64,000 nt of DNA from CAZOZZ01 sp965262425 (GCA_965262425.1 OZ253536.1:4154001-4218000), one strand, 5' to 3'. Positions 17,531 to 27,303 are shown, numbered from the stretch's first letter. The notes: a model not told the origin generated them from the letters alone. Numbers and translations are program-made.

Positions 17531-20500
17531 ATGCTGGATAGAATCATTCGTTGGTCATTGGAGAATCGGCTGCTGGTCCTGGTCGCGGCGAGCCTGCTGC
17601 TGGTCTACGGTGGCATCGTGACGGCCCGAACACCGGTCGATGTCTTTCCAGACCTCACCGCTCCCACCGTGACCGTTCTTACCGAAGCTTCCGGCCTGGC
17701 TCCCGAAGAAGTCGAGGCGCTGGTGACCGTGCCGCTCGAGTCCGTCCTGAACGGGACGTCCGGAGTCTTTCGCGTCCGCTCGAACTCGGCCGCGGGGTTG
17801 TCCCTGGTCTTCGTCGAGTTCGAACTGGGAACGGACATCTACCGCGCCCGGCAGCTCGTCACCGAAAAGCTCGGGCAGGTCCGGCTCCCCGGCGACATCG
17901 AACCTCCGGTCCTCGGGCCGATCTCGTCGACGATGGGCGAGATCATGCTGATCTCCATACGAACCGAGGGGGATACGTCGGCGATGGAACTACGCTCGCT
18001 GGCCGACTGGGTCATCCGTCCCCGACTGCTGTCGATCACGGGCGTCTCGCAGGTCATTATCATCGGTGGAGATCTCAAACAGTACCAGGTGATCGTCGAT
18101 CCCACCCGACTCATCGACTATGACCTTTCGCTCGAGGAAGTCACCGTGGCGGTCACCGAGGCCAATGCAATCAGCACGGGCGGATTCATGGAGAGGCCGA
18201 ACGAGGAGTTCCTGATCCGGGGTCGGGGACGGATTCACTCGGTAGAGGATCTCGCCGAATCGGTGATCACCGTCCGGGAGGGCACCCCGATTCTGGTACG
18301 GCACGTGGCAGAGGTCCGCACGGGCCCGGCCGTCAAGAGAGGCGACGGCAGTTTTAACGCCGATCCGGCCCTGGTGGCCACGATCCAGAAACAACCCAAC
18401 GCCAACACGCTGGACCTGACACGCGAGATCGAAGCGGCATTGGCATCACTCGGGCCGAGCCTGCCCGAAGACGTCATCATTGATACCGAAGCGTTCCAAC
18501 AGGCTGATTTCATCGAACGCGCCGTGGGGAATGTGCGACGGGCTCTGATTGAAGGCGCAGTGATGGTCACGGTCGTGATGTTCCTCTTCCTGTGGAATTT
18601 CCGGACGACCTTCATCAGCCTGACGGCGATACCGCTCTCGCTGCTGGCGGCCATCCTCACGATGAACTATTTCGGGATCAGCATTAACACGATGACCCTC
18701 GGAGGTCTGGCGATCGCGATTGGGGAACTGGTGGACGATGCCATCGTCGATGTCGAAAACGTCTTCCGCCGATTGAAACAGAACGCGTTGGCGGCCAAGC
18801 CCCTGGGAGTGCCTCAGGTGGTTTTCCGGGCATCGAGCGAAATCCGAAATTCCATTTTCTACGCGACCTTCATCATCATCCTTGTCTTCCTGCCCCTGTT
18901 CTCTCTGGCCGGTTTCGAGGGACGCATGTTCGCGCCACTCGCTTTCGCCTACATCATTTCGATTACCGCCTCGCTCGTCGTGGCGCTGACCGTCACACCG
19001 GTCCTCTGTTACTTCCTCCTGACCCGGTCCCAGCTCATGAAGTCACAAGGCGACTCCTACCTCGTTTCGTGGATGAGAATTCTGTACCGCAGAACTCTTG
19101 GTTGGACTCTCGACCATCCTTCCGAAATCATCGGGCTTTCGGCACTGCTTCTGTTCGCCGCGGTCAGCCTCCTGCCATTGACGGGCCGCGAGTTCCTGCC
19201 GCCTTTCAACGAAGGGGCCTTGAACGTCAACGTCAACCTGCCACCGGGGACCTCGCTTGCCGAGTCTAATCGAATCGGAAATGTTGTCGAACGGGCGCTG
19301 CACCAGATACCGGAAGTTGTCCGGACGACGCGCCGGACCGGGAGGGCAGAACTGGACGAGCACGCTGCCGGAGTCAACACCAGCGAGCTGGAAATCGTGA
19401 CAAGGCCCGGGGATCGCAGTCAGTTCGAGATCATGGATGAAGTCCGCAGCGTCCTGGCGCCGATACCCGGGGCGGTGGCCGAAGTCGGGCAGCCGATCTC
19501 TCACCGCATCGATCACCTCCTGTCGGGTACTCGCGCACAGATCGCGATCAAGGTTTTCGGTCCGGACCTGCCGACGCTGCGCAACAAGGCTGAAGAGATC
19601 CGGGCATCGATGGAAGGCGTCTCCGGCATCGTCGATCTGCTGGTCGAACCACAGGTGGGCGTGCCGCAGGTCCAGATCAACATCGACCGGACGAGGGCCG
19701 CAGCGGTCGGGTTGTCGGCCGGGCATCTCGCCAAGATGGTCGAGACGGCCTTTAACGGGCGGGTCGTCGGGCAGGTTCTCGAACAACAGAGAAGCTACGA
19801 CATTCTGGTGCGGTTGAACGAGACGGCGCGCGAGTCCATGGAGTCGCTCGGCGCCACTTTGATCGAAACTCCCCTGGGCATTCGGATTCCGATCGGCCAG
19901 GTGGCCGACATTCGTTCCGACCAGGGGCCGAACACGATCAACCGGGAGAACGGGCAGCGGCGGATCATCGTCCAGGCGAACGTTTCGGGCCGGGATCTCG
20001 GGAGCGTCATCGACGACGTGCGAGGACTGGTCGCCAGAGAGGTCGCGCTTCCCGAAGGGTACTTCGTGCAGTACGGAGGTCAGTTCGAGGCTCAGGAAGA
20101 AGCCGCGAGCCGCATCTTCTGGTTGTCGCTTCTGGCCATCGGCGGCATCTTCCTGCTGCTCTTCATCGCGCTCGGGTCCATGCGCGCCTCACTGCTCGTG
20201 ATGGCGAACCTGCCTCTGGCGTTGATCGGGGGCGTGTTCATCGTGTTCATGTCCGGGGGAACTCTATCGGTAGCTTCACTTGTGGGATTCATCACGCTCT
20301 TCGGTATCGCCACACGAAACGGGATCATGCTGGTGACACATTACCGCCACTTGATCGAAGAAGGAATCGGGTTCCGCGACGCCATCGTTCAGGGATCGAT
20401 GGAGCGGCTCAGCCCGATTCTGATGACGGCCCTGGTCACCGGCGTCGGCCTGATTCCACTGGCGCTTGGCTCGGGTACTCCCGGCAAGGAGATCCAGCAG

Positions 20501-20671
20501 CCGATGGCCGCCGTGATCCTTGGAGGCATGCTGACATCGACGTTCCTGAACATGATCGTGATACCGACGTTATACCTGAAGTATGGCCCGAAGGCCGAGT
20601 CAGCCCTGAAGGGAGACTCGGGGCCGGCGATCGGAACGCATGGAAATTTGAAATTCGAAATTTCAGATTGA
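17531..20671 (+). CDS. Heavy-metal-type RND efflux pump (CusA/CzcA family)
   Basis: A 1046-residue, 12-TM proton-driven inner-membrane pump. The first TM is near the N-terminus; large periplasmic loops follow TM1 and TM7; TM4 carries GELVDDAIVDVENVF, with acidic residues in the proton relay. The first loop contains PISSTMGEIMLISI, a block typical of the HME-RND branch, so metal cations are the likeliest substrate. No TolC-type outer-membrane channel gene is in the cluster, so one encoded elsewhere would be needed. Confidence 0.9.
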   Translation: MLDRIIRWSLENRLLVLVAASLLLVYGGIVTARTPVDVFPDLTAPTVTVLTEASGLAPEEVEALVTVPLESVLNGTSGVFRVRSNSAAGLSLVFVEFELGTDIYRARQLVTEKLGQVRLPGDIEPPVLGPISSTMGEIMLISIRTEGDTSAMELRSLADWVIRPRLLSITGVSQVIIIGGDLKQYQVIVDPTRLIDYDLSLEEVTVAVTEANAISTGGFMERPNEEFLIRGRGRIHSVEDLAESVITVREGTPILVRHVAEVRTGPAVKRGDGSFNADPALVATIQKQPNANTLDLTREIEAALASLGPSLPEDVIIDTEAFQQADFIERAVGNVRRALIEGAVMVTVVMFLFLWNFRTTFISLTAIPLSLLAAILTMNYFGISINTMTLGGLAIAIGELVDDAIVDVENVFRRLKQNALAAKPLGVPQVVFRASSEIRNSIFYATFIIILVFLPLFSLAGFEGRMFAPLAFAYIISITASLVVALTVTPVLCYFLLTRSQLMKSQGDSYLVSWMRILYRRTLGWTLDHPSEIIGLSALLLFAAVSLLPLTGREFLPPFNEGALNVNVNLPPGTSLAESNRIGNVVERALHQIPEVVRTTRRTGRAELDEHAAGVNTSELEIVTRPGDRSQFEIMDEVRSVLAPIPGAVAEVGQPISHRIDHLLSGTRAQIAIKVFGPDLPTLRNKAEEIRASMEGVSGIVDLLVEPQVGVPQVQINIDRTRAAAVGLSAGHLAKMVETAFNGRVVGQVLEQQRSYDILVRLNETARESMESLGATLIETPLGIRIPIGQVADIRSDQGPNTINRENGQRRIIVQANVSGRDLGSVIDDVRGLVAREVALPEGYFVQYGGQFEAQEEAASRIFWLSLLAIGGIFLLLFIALGSMRASLLVMANLPLALIGGVFIVFMSGGTLSVASLVGFITLFGIATRNGIMLVTHYRHLIEEGIGFRDAIVQGSMERLSPILMTALVTGVGLIPLALGSGTPGKEIQQPMAAVILGGMLTSTFLNMIVIPTLYLKYGPKAESALKGDSGPAIGTHGNLKFEISD

Positions 20672-20757
20672 GAGATTTGAAATCAGTTCAGGACTCCGCC
20701 CTTGCCATCACTCAATTGATTCCCCGAAGCAAGACGAGTGGAACCCTGGTCGCTGCC

Positions 20758-20867
20758 CCGAATTAAAGGGACGGAGGCATGCAAATTTTGCGCAGATTGT
20801 CGAAGACCCTCCATGTCTATGCTTTGGCGGTTGGTGCCTGAGATACGCCTCCGTCCCCGTAACTCGG
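20758..20867. repeat. REP-like hairpin element with GGGACGGAGGC ends
   Basis: The left end (CCGAATTAAAGGGACGGAGG, 20758-20777) is inverted at the right end (20847-20867, GCCTCCGTCCC...), forming a 110-bp hairpin. Such ends resemble repeats moved by REP-associated tyrosine transposases. Related single ends occur at about 24631-24646 (AATTGGGGGACGGGGG) and 25652-25667 (AATTCGGGGACGGAGG). Together with AT-rich low-complexity sequence at 20641-20690 it accounts for most of the 318-bp gap before the permease gene. Confidence 0.55.
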
Positions 20868-20989
20868 AAAAGCATCAGACAAGCCAACCGTTTCGTCCCC
20901 GGTCGAATCAGTAAGACGTAACTTATCGGCAAACCGTGAGTATCCAATGGAAATGCCGGGGAAGAACTACGCCCGGCCCGGGGTGATGA

Positions 20990-23386
20990 GTGTTTGGAAG
21001 GGAGATCCGTTACGCCGTCCGTGTACTTCGGGCGAAACCCACGTTCTCGGTCCTGGCGATTGCAATGCTGGCACTGGGGATCGGAGCCTCGACAGCGATC
21101 TTTACAGTCGTCAACAGCGTCCTGCTCCGTTCGCTGCCTTACGAGGAGCCCGAAAGGATCGTTCAGCTTTGGGAGGTGTCCGAAGAGGGCAACCGGATGG
21201 CTCTTCCGGAGGCGAATTACGTGGACTGGAAAGCTGAAGCCGATAGTTTCGAATCGATGGGGATGTACGCTGTCGGCGAAGGTGCCGTTGTCGGTGGTCT
21301 GGAGCCCATTCGGGTCCGCATCGCGACGGTTGCGGAAGGGTTCTTCGATGTCATTGGCGTGCGGCCGGTCATGGGATCCGGTTTTCTGCCCGAACACCAG
21401 CGTTCCGGGGCCAGTCCTGTAGCCATGGTCAGCCGGCGTTTCTGGCGAGATTCTCTCGGATCGCCGGATAGCCTCGACGGAGTACGACTGACGTTTTCGA
21501 ACCGTATCCACCCGGCCGTTGGCGTCCTGCCGGAAGGACTCGACTATCCCGTCGACACGGACATCTGGGACAACCAGGAGGCGATGGGTGAAGCGCTGAA
21601 CCCAAGCCGGAGCGCCCACAACTGGAGGGCGATCGGTCGACTGGCGCCGGGTGTGACCGCCGAACAGGCGTCGAGACAATTGGAAACCATTGCGGCGCGC
21701 ATCCACAGCGAATACACCGACGTGACGGCCGTCGGCGGGGTGGCCGTTCCGCTCGACGAACAGTTGACCGGTGGGATTCGGACGCCGTTGCTCGTTCTGA
21801 TGGCGGCGGTGGTCATCCTGTTGCTGATCGCCTGCATGAACGTGACGAGCCTCCTCCTGGCGCATATGGAAGCCCGGCAACGGGAGTTTGCGGTCCGGAC
21901 GGCCCTGGGGGCGACACCGCTTCAGTTGTCGCGAGGGTCCCTGGCCGAAACGGTGATTCTGGCCTCGCTCGGCGGGTTGCTGGGTGTGGTTCTGGCTCGT
22001 TGGGGCGTCTCAACTATGCTGGCAACCGTCGGGGGCAATCTGCCCCGGGCCGGGGAGATCGGGCCGGACCCGACGGTCTACACGTTCGCGGCGCTGCTGG
22101 CTCTGGCAATTGCAGTCCTGGTCGGTATGCTGCCGGCGGTACGCTTCTGGAGCGGCAACCTGGCGGACGCTTTGAAAGCAGGAGACCGGGGACAGGCCGG
22201 CTCGCACAGTCGGGCTCGGAGCGCTCTGGTTACAGCTCAGGTCGCCATGACGATCGTACTGCTGGTTGGCGGAAGTCTCCTCGCCCGGAGCCTGGTCGAG
22301 ATGCTCGAGGTCGACCTCGGGTTCGAGACCACGAATCGCCTCGCGGTCGAACTGATTCAGCCGTTTCCCCAGGGGGAAGCCGCCACGAACCGGCTCGGAG
22401 CGTTCCAGCAAGCCTTCAAGGAGAGGATCACGGCGCTGCCCGGCGTGGTGAATGTGGGCGGCATCGATGCGTCGCCGCTGTCGGCGCGGGGCGGCAACGG
22501 CCGGTTCATAATCGAGGACCGTGGCGACAGTGGAGATTATTGGCCCAACTACCGCGTCTCGAGTCCCGGTTATTTCAGGGCGCTGGGAATCCCGCTTCTC
22601 CGGGGACGACTCTTCGATGAGAGCGACGGCGCCGGAGCACCCGGCGTTGCGGTGATCAGTGAATCTGTCGCAAACAGGGTCTGGCCCGGCGAAGATCCAA
22701 TCGGCCATCGGATCGACCGAAGCAATATGGACGGCGTGAACCAGTTGATGACGATCATCGGAGTCGTGGGAGATGCACGGTATTACGGACCCGACAGCGA
22801 TGTACGGGGAGAAACCTATTTCAATTACCTCCAGCGCGGGCGGGTGACGGCCCGGTTTACCTGGATCATCGAAACCTCGGGGGATCCGGCCGCGATCGGA
22901 CCCGCCGTCATGACGCACGTGAAGGAATTGGATCCGGAGTTGCCGATCCAGGTGCTGACAATGGATTCGATGTTGTACTTGATGCTTTCGAGCCGGCTGT
23001 TCAACCTTTCCCTGCTGGGCGTGTTTGCGGGGGTAGCCCTGACGCTGGCCGTGATGGGTGTGTACGGGCTGATTGCTTACACGGTGGCTCACCGTACCGC
23101 TGAGATCGGTGTGCGGACGGCCCTCGGGGCGCGACCCGGGCAGGTTGTCTGGCTGTTCGTCCGGGAGAGCGCGGCCCTGATCGGCATTGGCGCCGTCGTC
23201 GGTGTGCTGGGAGCCATGGCCACGTCCAGGGTCCTTGGGAGCCTGCTGTTCGAAATCGAAGCGACCGACCCGGCAGCCTATGGGATCGGCGTTCTGGCCC
23301 TGGTTGTTCCGGCGATGCTGGCCGGTTACGTGTCGGCGCGTCGTGCTGCAAAGATCGACCCGGTAAGGGCGATTCAATCGGAGTAG
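20990..23386 (+). CDS. ADOP-type MacB/FtsX-family ABC permease
   Basis: A 798-residue permease with the duplicated MacB-core plus FtsX layout: TM1 near residues 18-40, a periplasmic MacB_PCD domain (about 45-240), three TMs (about 260-395), a fourth (about 415-435), a second periplasmic domain, and three C-terminal TMs ending DPVRAIQSE. These stand-alone fusions are abundant in Acidobacteria and are usually called ADOP permeases. No ATPase gene is adjacent, so the partner and substrate are unknown. GTG 20990 is chosen because the frame is closed just upstream; the ribosome-binding site is poor. Confidence 0.85.
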   Translation: MFGREIRYAVRVLRAKPTFSVLAIAMLALGIGASTAIFTVVNSVLLRSLPYEEPERIVQLWEVSEEGNRMALPEANYVDWKAEADSFESMGMYAVGEGAVVGGLEPIRVRIATVAEGFFDVIGVRPVMGSGFLPEHQRSGASPVAMVSRRFWRDSLGSPDSLDGVRLTFSNRIHPAVGVLPEGLDYPVDTDIWDNQEAMGEALNPSRSAHNWRAIGRLAPGVTAEQASRQLETIAARIHSEYTDVTAVGGVAVPLDEQLTGGIRTPLLVLMAAVVILLLIACMNVTSLLLAHMEARQREFAVRTALGATPLQLSRGSLAETVILASLGGLLGVVLARWGVSTMLATVGGNLPRAGEIGPDPTVYTFAALLALAIAVLVGMLPAVRFWSGNLADALKAGDRGQAGSHSRARSALVTAQVAMTIVLLVGGSLLARSLVEMLEVDLGFETTNRLAVELIQPFPQGEAATNRLGAFQQAFKERITALPGVVNVGGIDASPLSARGGNGRFIIEDRGDSGDYWPNYRVSSPGYFRALGIPLLRGRLFDESDGAGAPGVAVISESVANRVWPGEDPIGHRIDRSNMDGVNQLMTIIGVVGDARYYGPDSDVRGETYFNYLQRGRVTARFTWIIETSGDPAAIGPAVMTHVKELDPELPIQVLTMDSMLYLMLSSRLFNLSLLGVFAGVALTLAVMGVYGLIAYTVAHRTAEIGVRTALGARPGQVVWLFVRESAALIGIGAVVGVLGAMATSRVLGSLLFEIEATDPAAYGIGVLALVVPAMLAGYVSARRAAKIDPVRAIQSE

Positions 23387-23713
23387 CTAATTCATGCGGG
23401 CGTCGACATAACGACCCTCGATGAAGTGGGTGAAATAAGCCAGGACGAGAGGATGTTCGACAGGGCGGCCGGTCGGATCGGGTTGGAGGTTTCGGTCGGC
23501 CACGTAGGTCTGATGTGTGGCCCCGTGTGGCAGTATGTGATACCAGGGACGGTCCCGGGGCGGTTTGGAACGCGCCACGGTTTCGTACCACTCGTCGGTG
23601 CCCTCGAATCGGGAATCCACACCGATGACAACACCGCGGTAGTCGAATAGATTGTGTTGAACGACATCGCCAACTGAGAAACGGACATTCGACGTCGACT
23701 CGGATTCGCTCAT
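23387..23713 (-). CDS. HspQ/YccV-like hemimethylated-DNA-binding family protein
   Basis: A 108-residue protein matching the HspQ (YccV) family along its length: FSVGDVVQHNLFDYRGVVIGVD, then GTDEWYE, RPWYHILPHG, THQTYVADRNL. In Escherichia coli HspQ modulates Lon proteolysis and was first described as binding hemimethylated DNA. ATG 23713 excludes an N-terminal extension that overlaps the upstream gene. It lies 22 bp after the VOC gene and is probably co-transcribed. Its stop directly abuts the stop of the convergent permease gene. Confidence 0.85.
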   Translation of the reverse strand: MSESESTSNVRFSVGDVVQHNLFDYRGVVIGVDSRFEGTDEWYETVARSKPPRDRPWYHILPHGATHQTYVADRNLQPDPTGRPVEHPLVLAYFTHFIEGRYVDARMN

Positions 23714-23735
23714 CTGATGATAGTGGGCCAGGAGC

Positions 23736-24542
23736 CTAATTCCCCGCCAGTCCTTCCGTGATCTCGATGTAGGTTCCAATGGGGTCGGTAATGAACGCGA
23801 TTTTCAGGCCGAGCCGGGGGATCTCGCGAGGTTCGACGTTGAACTCGATGCCTTCGGATCGCAGCCGCTCGGCGAATGCATCCATGTCGACGACTTCGAA
23901 CACGATGTGGTCAATCGCTCGGCCCAATGTGGGTTCCGGGCGACTTTCGGCCTTGATGACGTCGATGCGACCACCCGGCACCACGGCGGACGGCCAGGCG
24001 CGACGCGAGGAGGCTTCGGCTCCGAAAATCTTGACGTACCAGTCCCGTATGCCTTTCTGATCGGTCCCGGTCATGTGTATGTGATGAAACTCAATCGGGA
24101 CGTCTATGGAGTCGCTTTCAGTGAACTCCAGACGTGCGCCGTCGGGAGACTGCACCGTAATCTGTTTGTTGTCCGCGTTGTCGGACATGATTTCCATGTT
24201 GTGGTCGATCAGCTTCGAACGGGTCGTGGCGTAGCTTCTGACAGAAAACCCGAAGTGGTTCACCGTGGTTCCGTCGGAAGGGCCGGTCGGTTCGCGATCC
24301 CTGAGAACGAGATACATTCCCGGAATACGCAACAATTCCAGCGTGCCCGTCGCCGTCACTTCGGCGCCCAGATCGACCCACAGCTTCTTCTGTGCCTCGA
24401 CGTCGCTTACGTTCAAGTGGATGTGTCCGGTGGTAACCCCGATGGCGTTCGGCTCAGGGAGCTGGGCCGAAGCGTCCGGGGGCGGCGCCAACGCCACAAT
24501 GACGTACAGGATGAACAGGACAACTCTCGCTTTCCTCATCAT
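23736..24542 (-). CDS. Exported VOC (glyoxalase/bleomycin-resistance) family protein
   Basis: A 268-residue protein with a signal peptide (residues 1-26, ending ASAQ) and two betaalphabetabetabeta modules of the vicinal-oxygen-chelate superfamily. Metal-ligand positions are suggested by GHIHLNVSD, NHFGFSV, FHHIHMTG, DHIVFEV and the terminal TYIEITEG. The reaction is unknown; VOC enzymes use a divalent metal for lyase, dioxygenase or binding roles. Periplasmic export is unusual for the family. GAGGAG precedes the ATG. Confidence 0.75.
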   Translation of the reverse strand: MMRKARVVLFILYVIVALAPPPDASAQLPEPNAIGVTTGHIHLNVSDVEAQKKLWVDLGAEVTATGTLELLRIPGMYLVLRDREPTGPSDGTTVNHFGFSVRSYATTRSKLIDHNMEIMSDNADNKQITVQSPDGARLEFTESDSIDVPIEFHHIHMTGTDQKGIRDWYVKIFGAEASSRRAWPSAVVPGGRIDVIKAESRPEPTLGRAIDHIVFEVVDMDAFAERLRSEGIEFNVEPREIPRLGLKIAFITDPIGTYIEITEGLAGN

Positions 24543-24664
24543 GGACCGTCTCCTCAGTTTTATGTCCCAATTGTTCCAACAGTTTTAGAAACGCGGATGG
24601 ACACGCAACCCGACTACATCCTTCATACGCCTAATTGGGGGACGGGGGCACTATTATTTTGTTT

Positions 24665-24981
24665 GGGTCTTCCGCAGAATTTGTGGGTAAAACCGTCTTC
24701 CATCGCCGCTTGAGGAGACCACGGTGCTCGCCAAGCCTCAAGGCTTCCCTCGCAAGCTCGGCGGCTGCGCCGGCCTTGACCCTCGGCTGCGCTCCGCGGT
24801 GTCGGCTGGTGTGGGCGATGGGGAACGGGGCCTCCGGCGGGGGCTCCGGGCACCGGGTGTAGGCGTCCGACCGAAGTGGGTACTGGAATATTCGCCGTCG
24901 AACAAAAGAATAAGGTACTTTGTTTCAATTACTTATGTGCGCACAGGCCTTTGGACTGCCCACAAATTCTGCGGAGGAGGC
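24665..24981. repeat. 317-bp MITE-like element, copy 1
   Basis: A 317-bp element whose ends contain a 17-bp perfect inverted repeat (TCCGCAGAATTTGTGGG at 24670-24686 and its complement near 24960-24976). It is flanked on both sides by TTTTGTTT (24657-24664, 24982-24989), an 8-bp target duplication. The sequence is nearly identical to 61052-61368; I see one base difference. No credible protein is encoded, so it must be moved in trans. It accounts for most of the gap 24543-25004. Confidence 0.9.
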
Positions 24982-25004
24982 TTTTGTTTGAGAGGGGGTA
25001 GCGT

Positions 25005-25595
25005 TCAGGTGAGGGGCACGACGATTGGCTCATGGAACAGGCTGTTCTCGCTCCCGATGATGAACCAGCCGGGAAATTGCACGCCGCTGCCGCCGTGGTT
25101 CAGGACGAGAACCGGATCCTCGGCGTCGGTCGGTACCTGGAAGACCCGGGTGAACGTCACGGCTTCTTCCGGCTGCAAAGTGAATTCGGTTGGAGTCCTG
25201 CCCAAGCCGACGGCGGGATCGTGGCGCCGATTCTGACCATCCAACACATACACTTCAGGTTCGGGCCCACGTTGAGGGAGCCCTCGCGCCCTGCTGGAAA
25301 CCCGTAGCGTCACAGCGTACGTGACCGTCGTTTCGGCCGGGATGAGGTCGACGCCAGTAACACCCACACACCAGTCATCCCAACATTTGGCCGTTCCCAC
25401 GTCGAGTACGCGACGAGGCGAGACGAGTGAAACGGCGATGAGAATGCCAACGTACAGCCCCGTATATACGGCGAGCGCGCGAACCACCTTGAGGGCACGA
25501 GCTCGACGACCGAGAAGGCCTGCAATCGCCGCGGTGACCACCATTCCAGTAACGGCCAGGAACGAGGCCATGAACAATAAGTCGAATATCGTCAT
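25005..25595 (-). CDS. Membrane-anchored protein with extracytoplasmic beta-sandwich
   Basis: A 196-residue protein with two N-terminal TM helices (about 5-28 and 38-60) and an outer domain of about 130 residues rich in beta strands. The start of that domain has the paired-cysteine motif KCWDDWCVGV, likely a disulfide or ligand site, and the rest recalls DUF4352-like immunoglobulin folds (TVTYAVTLRV ... TFTRVFQVPTDAEDPVLVLNHG). The function is unknown. It is flanked by repeat-derived sequence on both sides. Confidence 0.6.
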   Translation of the reverse strand: MTIFDLLFMASFLAVTGMVVTAAIAGLLGRRARALKVVRALAVYTGLYVGILIAVSLVSPRRVLDVGTAKCWDDWCVGVTGVDLIPAETTVTYAVTLRVSSRARGLPQRGPEPEVYVLDGQNRRHDPAVGLGRTPTEFTLQPEEAVTFTRVFQVPTDAEDPVLVLNHGGSGVQFPGWFIIGSENSLFHEPIVVPLT

Positions 25596-25728
25596 AGGCA
25601 GTGACTATGAGGGACAGGAGAGTACTTGGCCTCTGGCCCCTCCACTTCCAGTAATTCGGGGACGGAGGAGCAACAACTCCCACTAACTATTCTTAATGCG
25701 CGGGTTACGAAGGTTTCGCCTCCTTCCC

Positions 25729-27303
25729 TTAGTTAGAGCTGCGGATCCGTTCGACCGTCGTGCCGTCGAAGTACATCACTCCGTTCACGCTCGTTCGCTC
25801 GACCCTCAGGTAGTAACGGACCTCGGGCAGGGCCACCTCGGTGTCGACTGGATCGAAGCGAACCTCGACGGCTGCCGGGTCGGGGCCGTCGCGGAGGATC
25901 TCGGTTATGACTCGACCATCGATCTCGGCCGGGACATTAGCTCCCACAAGAAACAAGGCCGTGGGAGTGAGGTCGATGTTTCCTGTCGGCACGGTCGAGA
26001 CCACGCCGCGCTTCAAGGCTGGTCCTGCTGCAATGAACGTCGCGCGGATGTCGTACGGACTCGTGCTGCCATGCCCCGCGACGCCCGGTGTCAGAACCTC
26101 ACCCTCGTACCCGTGCTCGTTGAGATCGTCCGACCAGTTCGCGCCGGTGAGAATGTCCGATGTCCTCGGATGACTCCATCCGATGGCCTCGTACGCCACC
26201 GTCCCCGGCAGGTGTCCGAGATCGGATCCGCCCGACTCCGCAGGAGTGAATACGGGCCCGATCCAGTCTGTCCGTTGAAGTGCACGAACGATGTCCGCAA
26301 CCCGTTGTGGTCCTCCCTCGAGAACGTGGATGGCGTCGCCGGCAACCACGACATCCATCGAGCCCGACGATTCCTTCAGGCCTTCTTCGACCAGAAGACC
26401 AGAAAGCGAGGTACTTCCCGTGTGGGTGGTAAAGCCGTGGTCGGAGGTGACGAGGATGTGGGTGACCCCAAGCACGCCCCGATCGGCCAAGCCGTCCAGA
26501 AGCCGTCCGATCTCCGCGTCAACGGCCCGGAGGACGGCCAGCGTTTCGGGCGCACCGACCCCCCTGGCATGGGCCGTACCGTCGGGTTCGGTCAACCAGG
26601 CCGCGAGAACGTCTGCATCGGCGAGGTCGAGGCCGATCCGTAGCATCGCGTCCACAGCACGAGCCACCAGAGCGACGGACGCCCCTTCCTCGCCGGGTTC
26701 CGGCGGAGGACCAAGCTCGGTCTCCACGATCGGTCCCAGCGAGTCCGGTATGGTAAATAATTGGTGAACGAGCCCGGCACCGGCACCGTGGGGGTTCATC
26801 AACACTCCCGAGCCTGTCGAACCGGAGGCCGCCGCAAAGTAGACCAGCCCCTGTTCCTCCAGGAGTTCCCCCAGCGACGGTGCGGTGAGCATCCCGCCGC
26901 CGGTCGCTTCGTCGATGGATCTAAGATCAGCCGCGCTGCCGGTGTTCAGCACACGGTCGGGATCCACGTCGGGCAGGTACACGGAATTGCCCATCATCCC
27001 GTGGCCCGAGGGATAACGACCAGTGAAGATAGAAGGCCCGTTCACGCGCGTCACCGTGGGAATGACGGCGTGATGCGCCAGGCCCCGCACGCCAGCTTCC
27101 GCGAGCGCGTTCAAACGGGGCATGACGGCTTCTGTCACGTAGTCGGGTCTCAGGCCGTCCACCACGAGGATTAGAACCCGGCTTTTCCCCGCACCGGGGA
27201 GGCCACAACCGACGACGATGACCGCGACGGTCAGCAGGAGTCCCAGGACGGCCGCGGAGCGGTTCGTCAGAAAGGCACTTAGAGTGGAGTTCGGACGGGT
27301 CAT
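25729..27303 (-). CDS. Alkaline-phosphatase-superfamily phosphodiesterase, lipoprotein
   Basis: A 524-residue type I phosphodiesterase/nucleotide pyrophosphatase-like enzyme. The N-terminus is hydrophobic and ends VVGCG, a lipobox. Metal and nucleophile residues of the superfamily are in place: VVDGLRPDY (metal Asp), TVTRVNGPS (nucleophilic Thr), EPDGTAH, VTSDHGF (Asp-His) and GHGS (His). It should cleave phosphodiester or pyrophosphate bonds at the cell surface or in the periplasm. It is 21 bp downstream of a PQQ-type propeller gene on the same strand. Confidence 0.85.
   Translation of the reverse strand: MTRPNSTLSAFLTNRSAAVLGLLLTVAVIVVGCGLPGAGKSRVLILVVDGLRPDYVTEAVMPRLNALAEAGVRGLAHHAVIPTVTRVNGPSIFTGRYPSGHGMMGNSVYLPDVDPDRVLNTGSAADLRSIDEATGGGMLTAPSLGELLEEQGLVYFAAASGSTGSGVLMNPHGAGAGLVHQLFTIPDSLGPIVETELGPPPEPGEEGASVALVARAVDAMLRIGLDLADADVLAAWLTEPDGTAHARGVGAPETLAVLRAVDAEIGRLLDGLADRGVLGVTHILVTSDHGFTTHTGSTSLSGLLVEEGLKESSGSMDVVVAGDAIHVLEGGPQRVADIVRALQRTDWIGPVFTPAESGGSDLGHLPGTVAYEAIGWSHPRTSDILTGANWSDDLNEHGYEGEVLTPGVAGHGSTSPYDIRATFIAAGPALKRGVVSTVPTGNIDLTPTALFLVGANVPAEIDGRVITEILRDGPDPAAVEVRFDPVDTEVALPEVRYYLRVERTSVNGVMYFDGTTVERIRSSN

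Noticed and set aside
24724..25236. Small frame starting LAKPQGFPRK inside the 317-bp element, also at 61111-61497
   Set aside because: The two frames agree only inside the repeat and then run into unrelated flanks; no start signal or protein motif is present.
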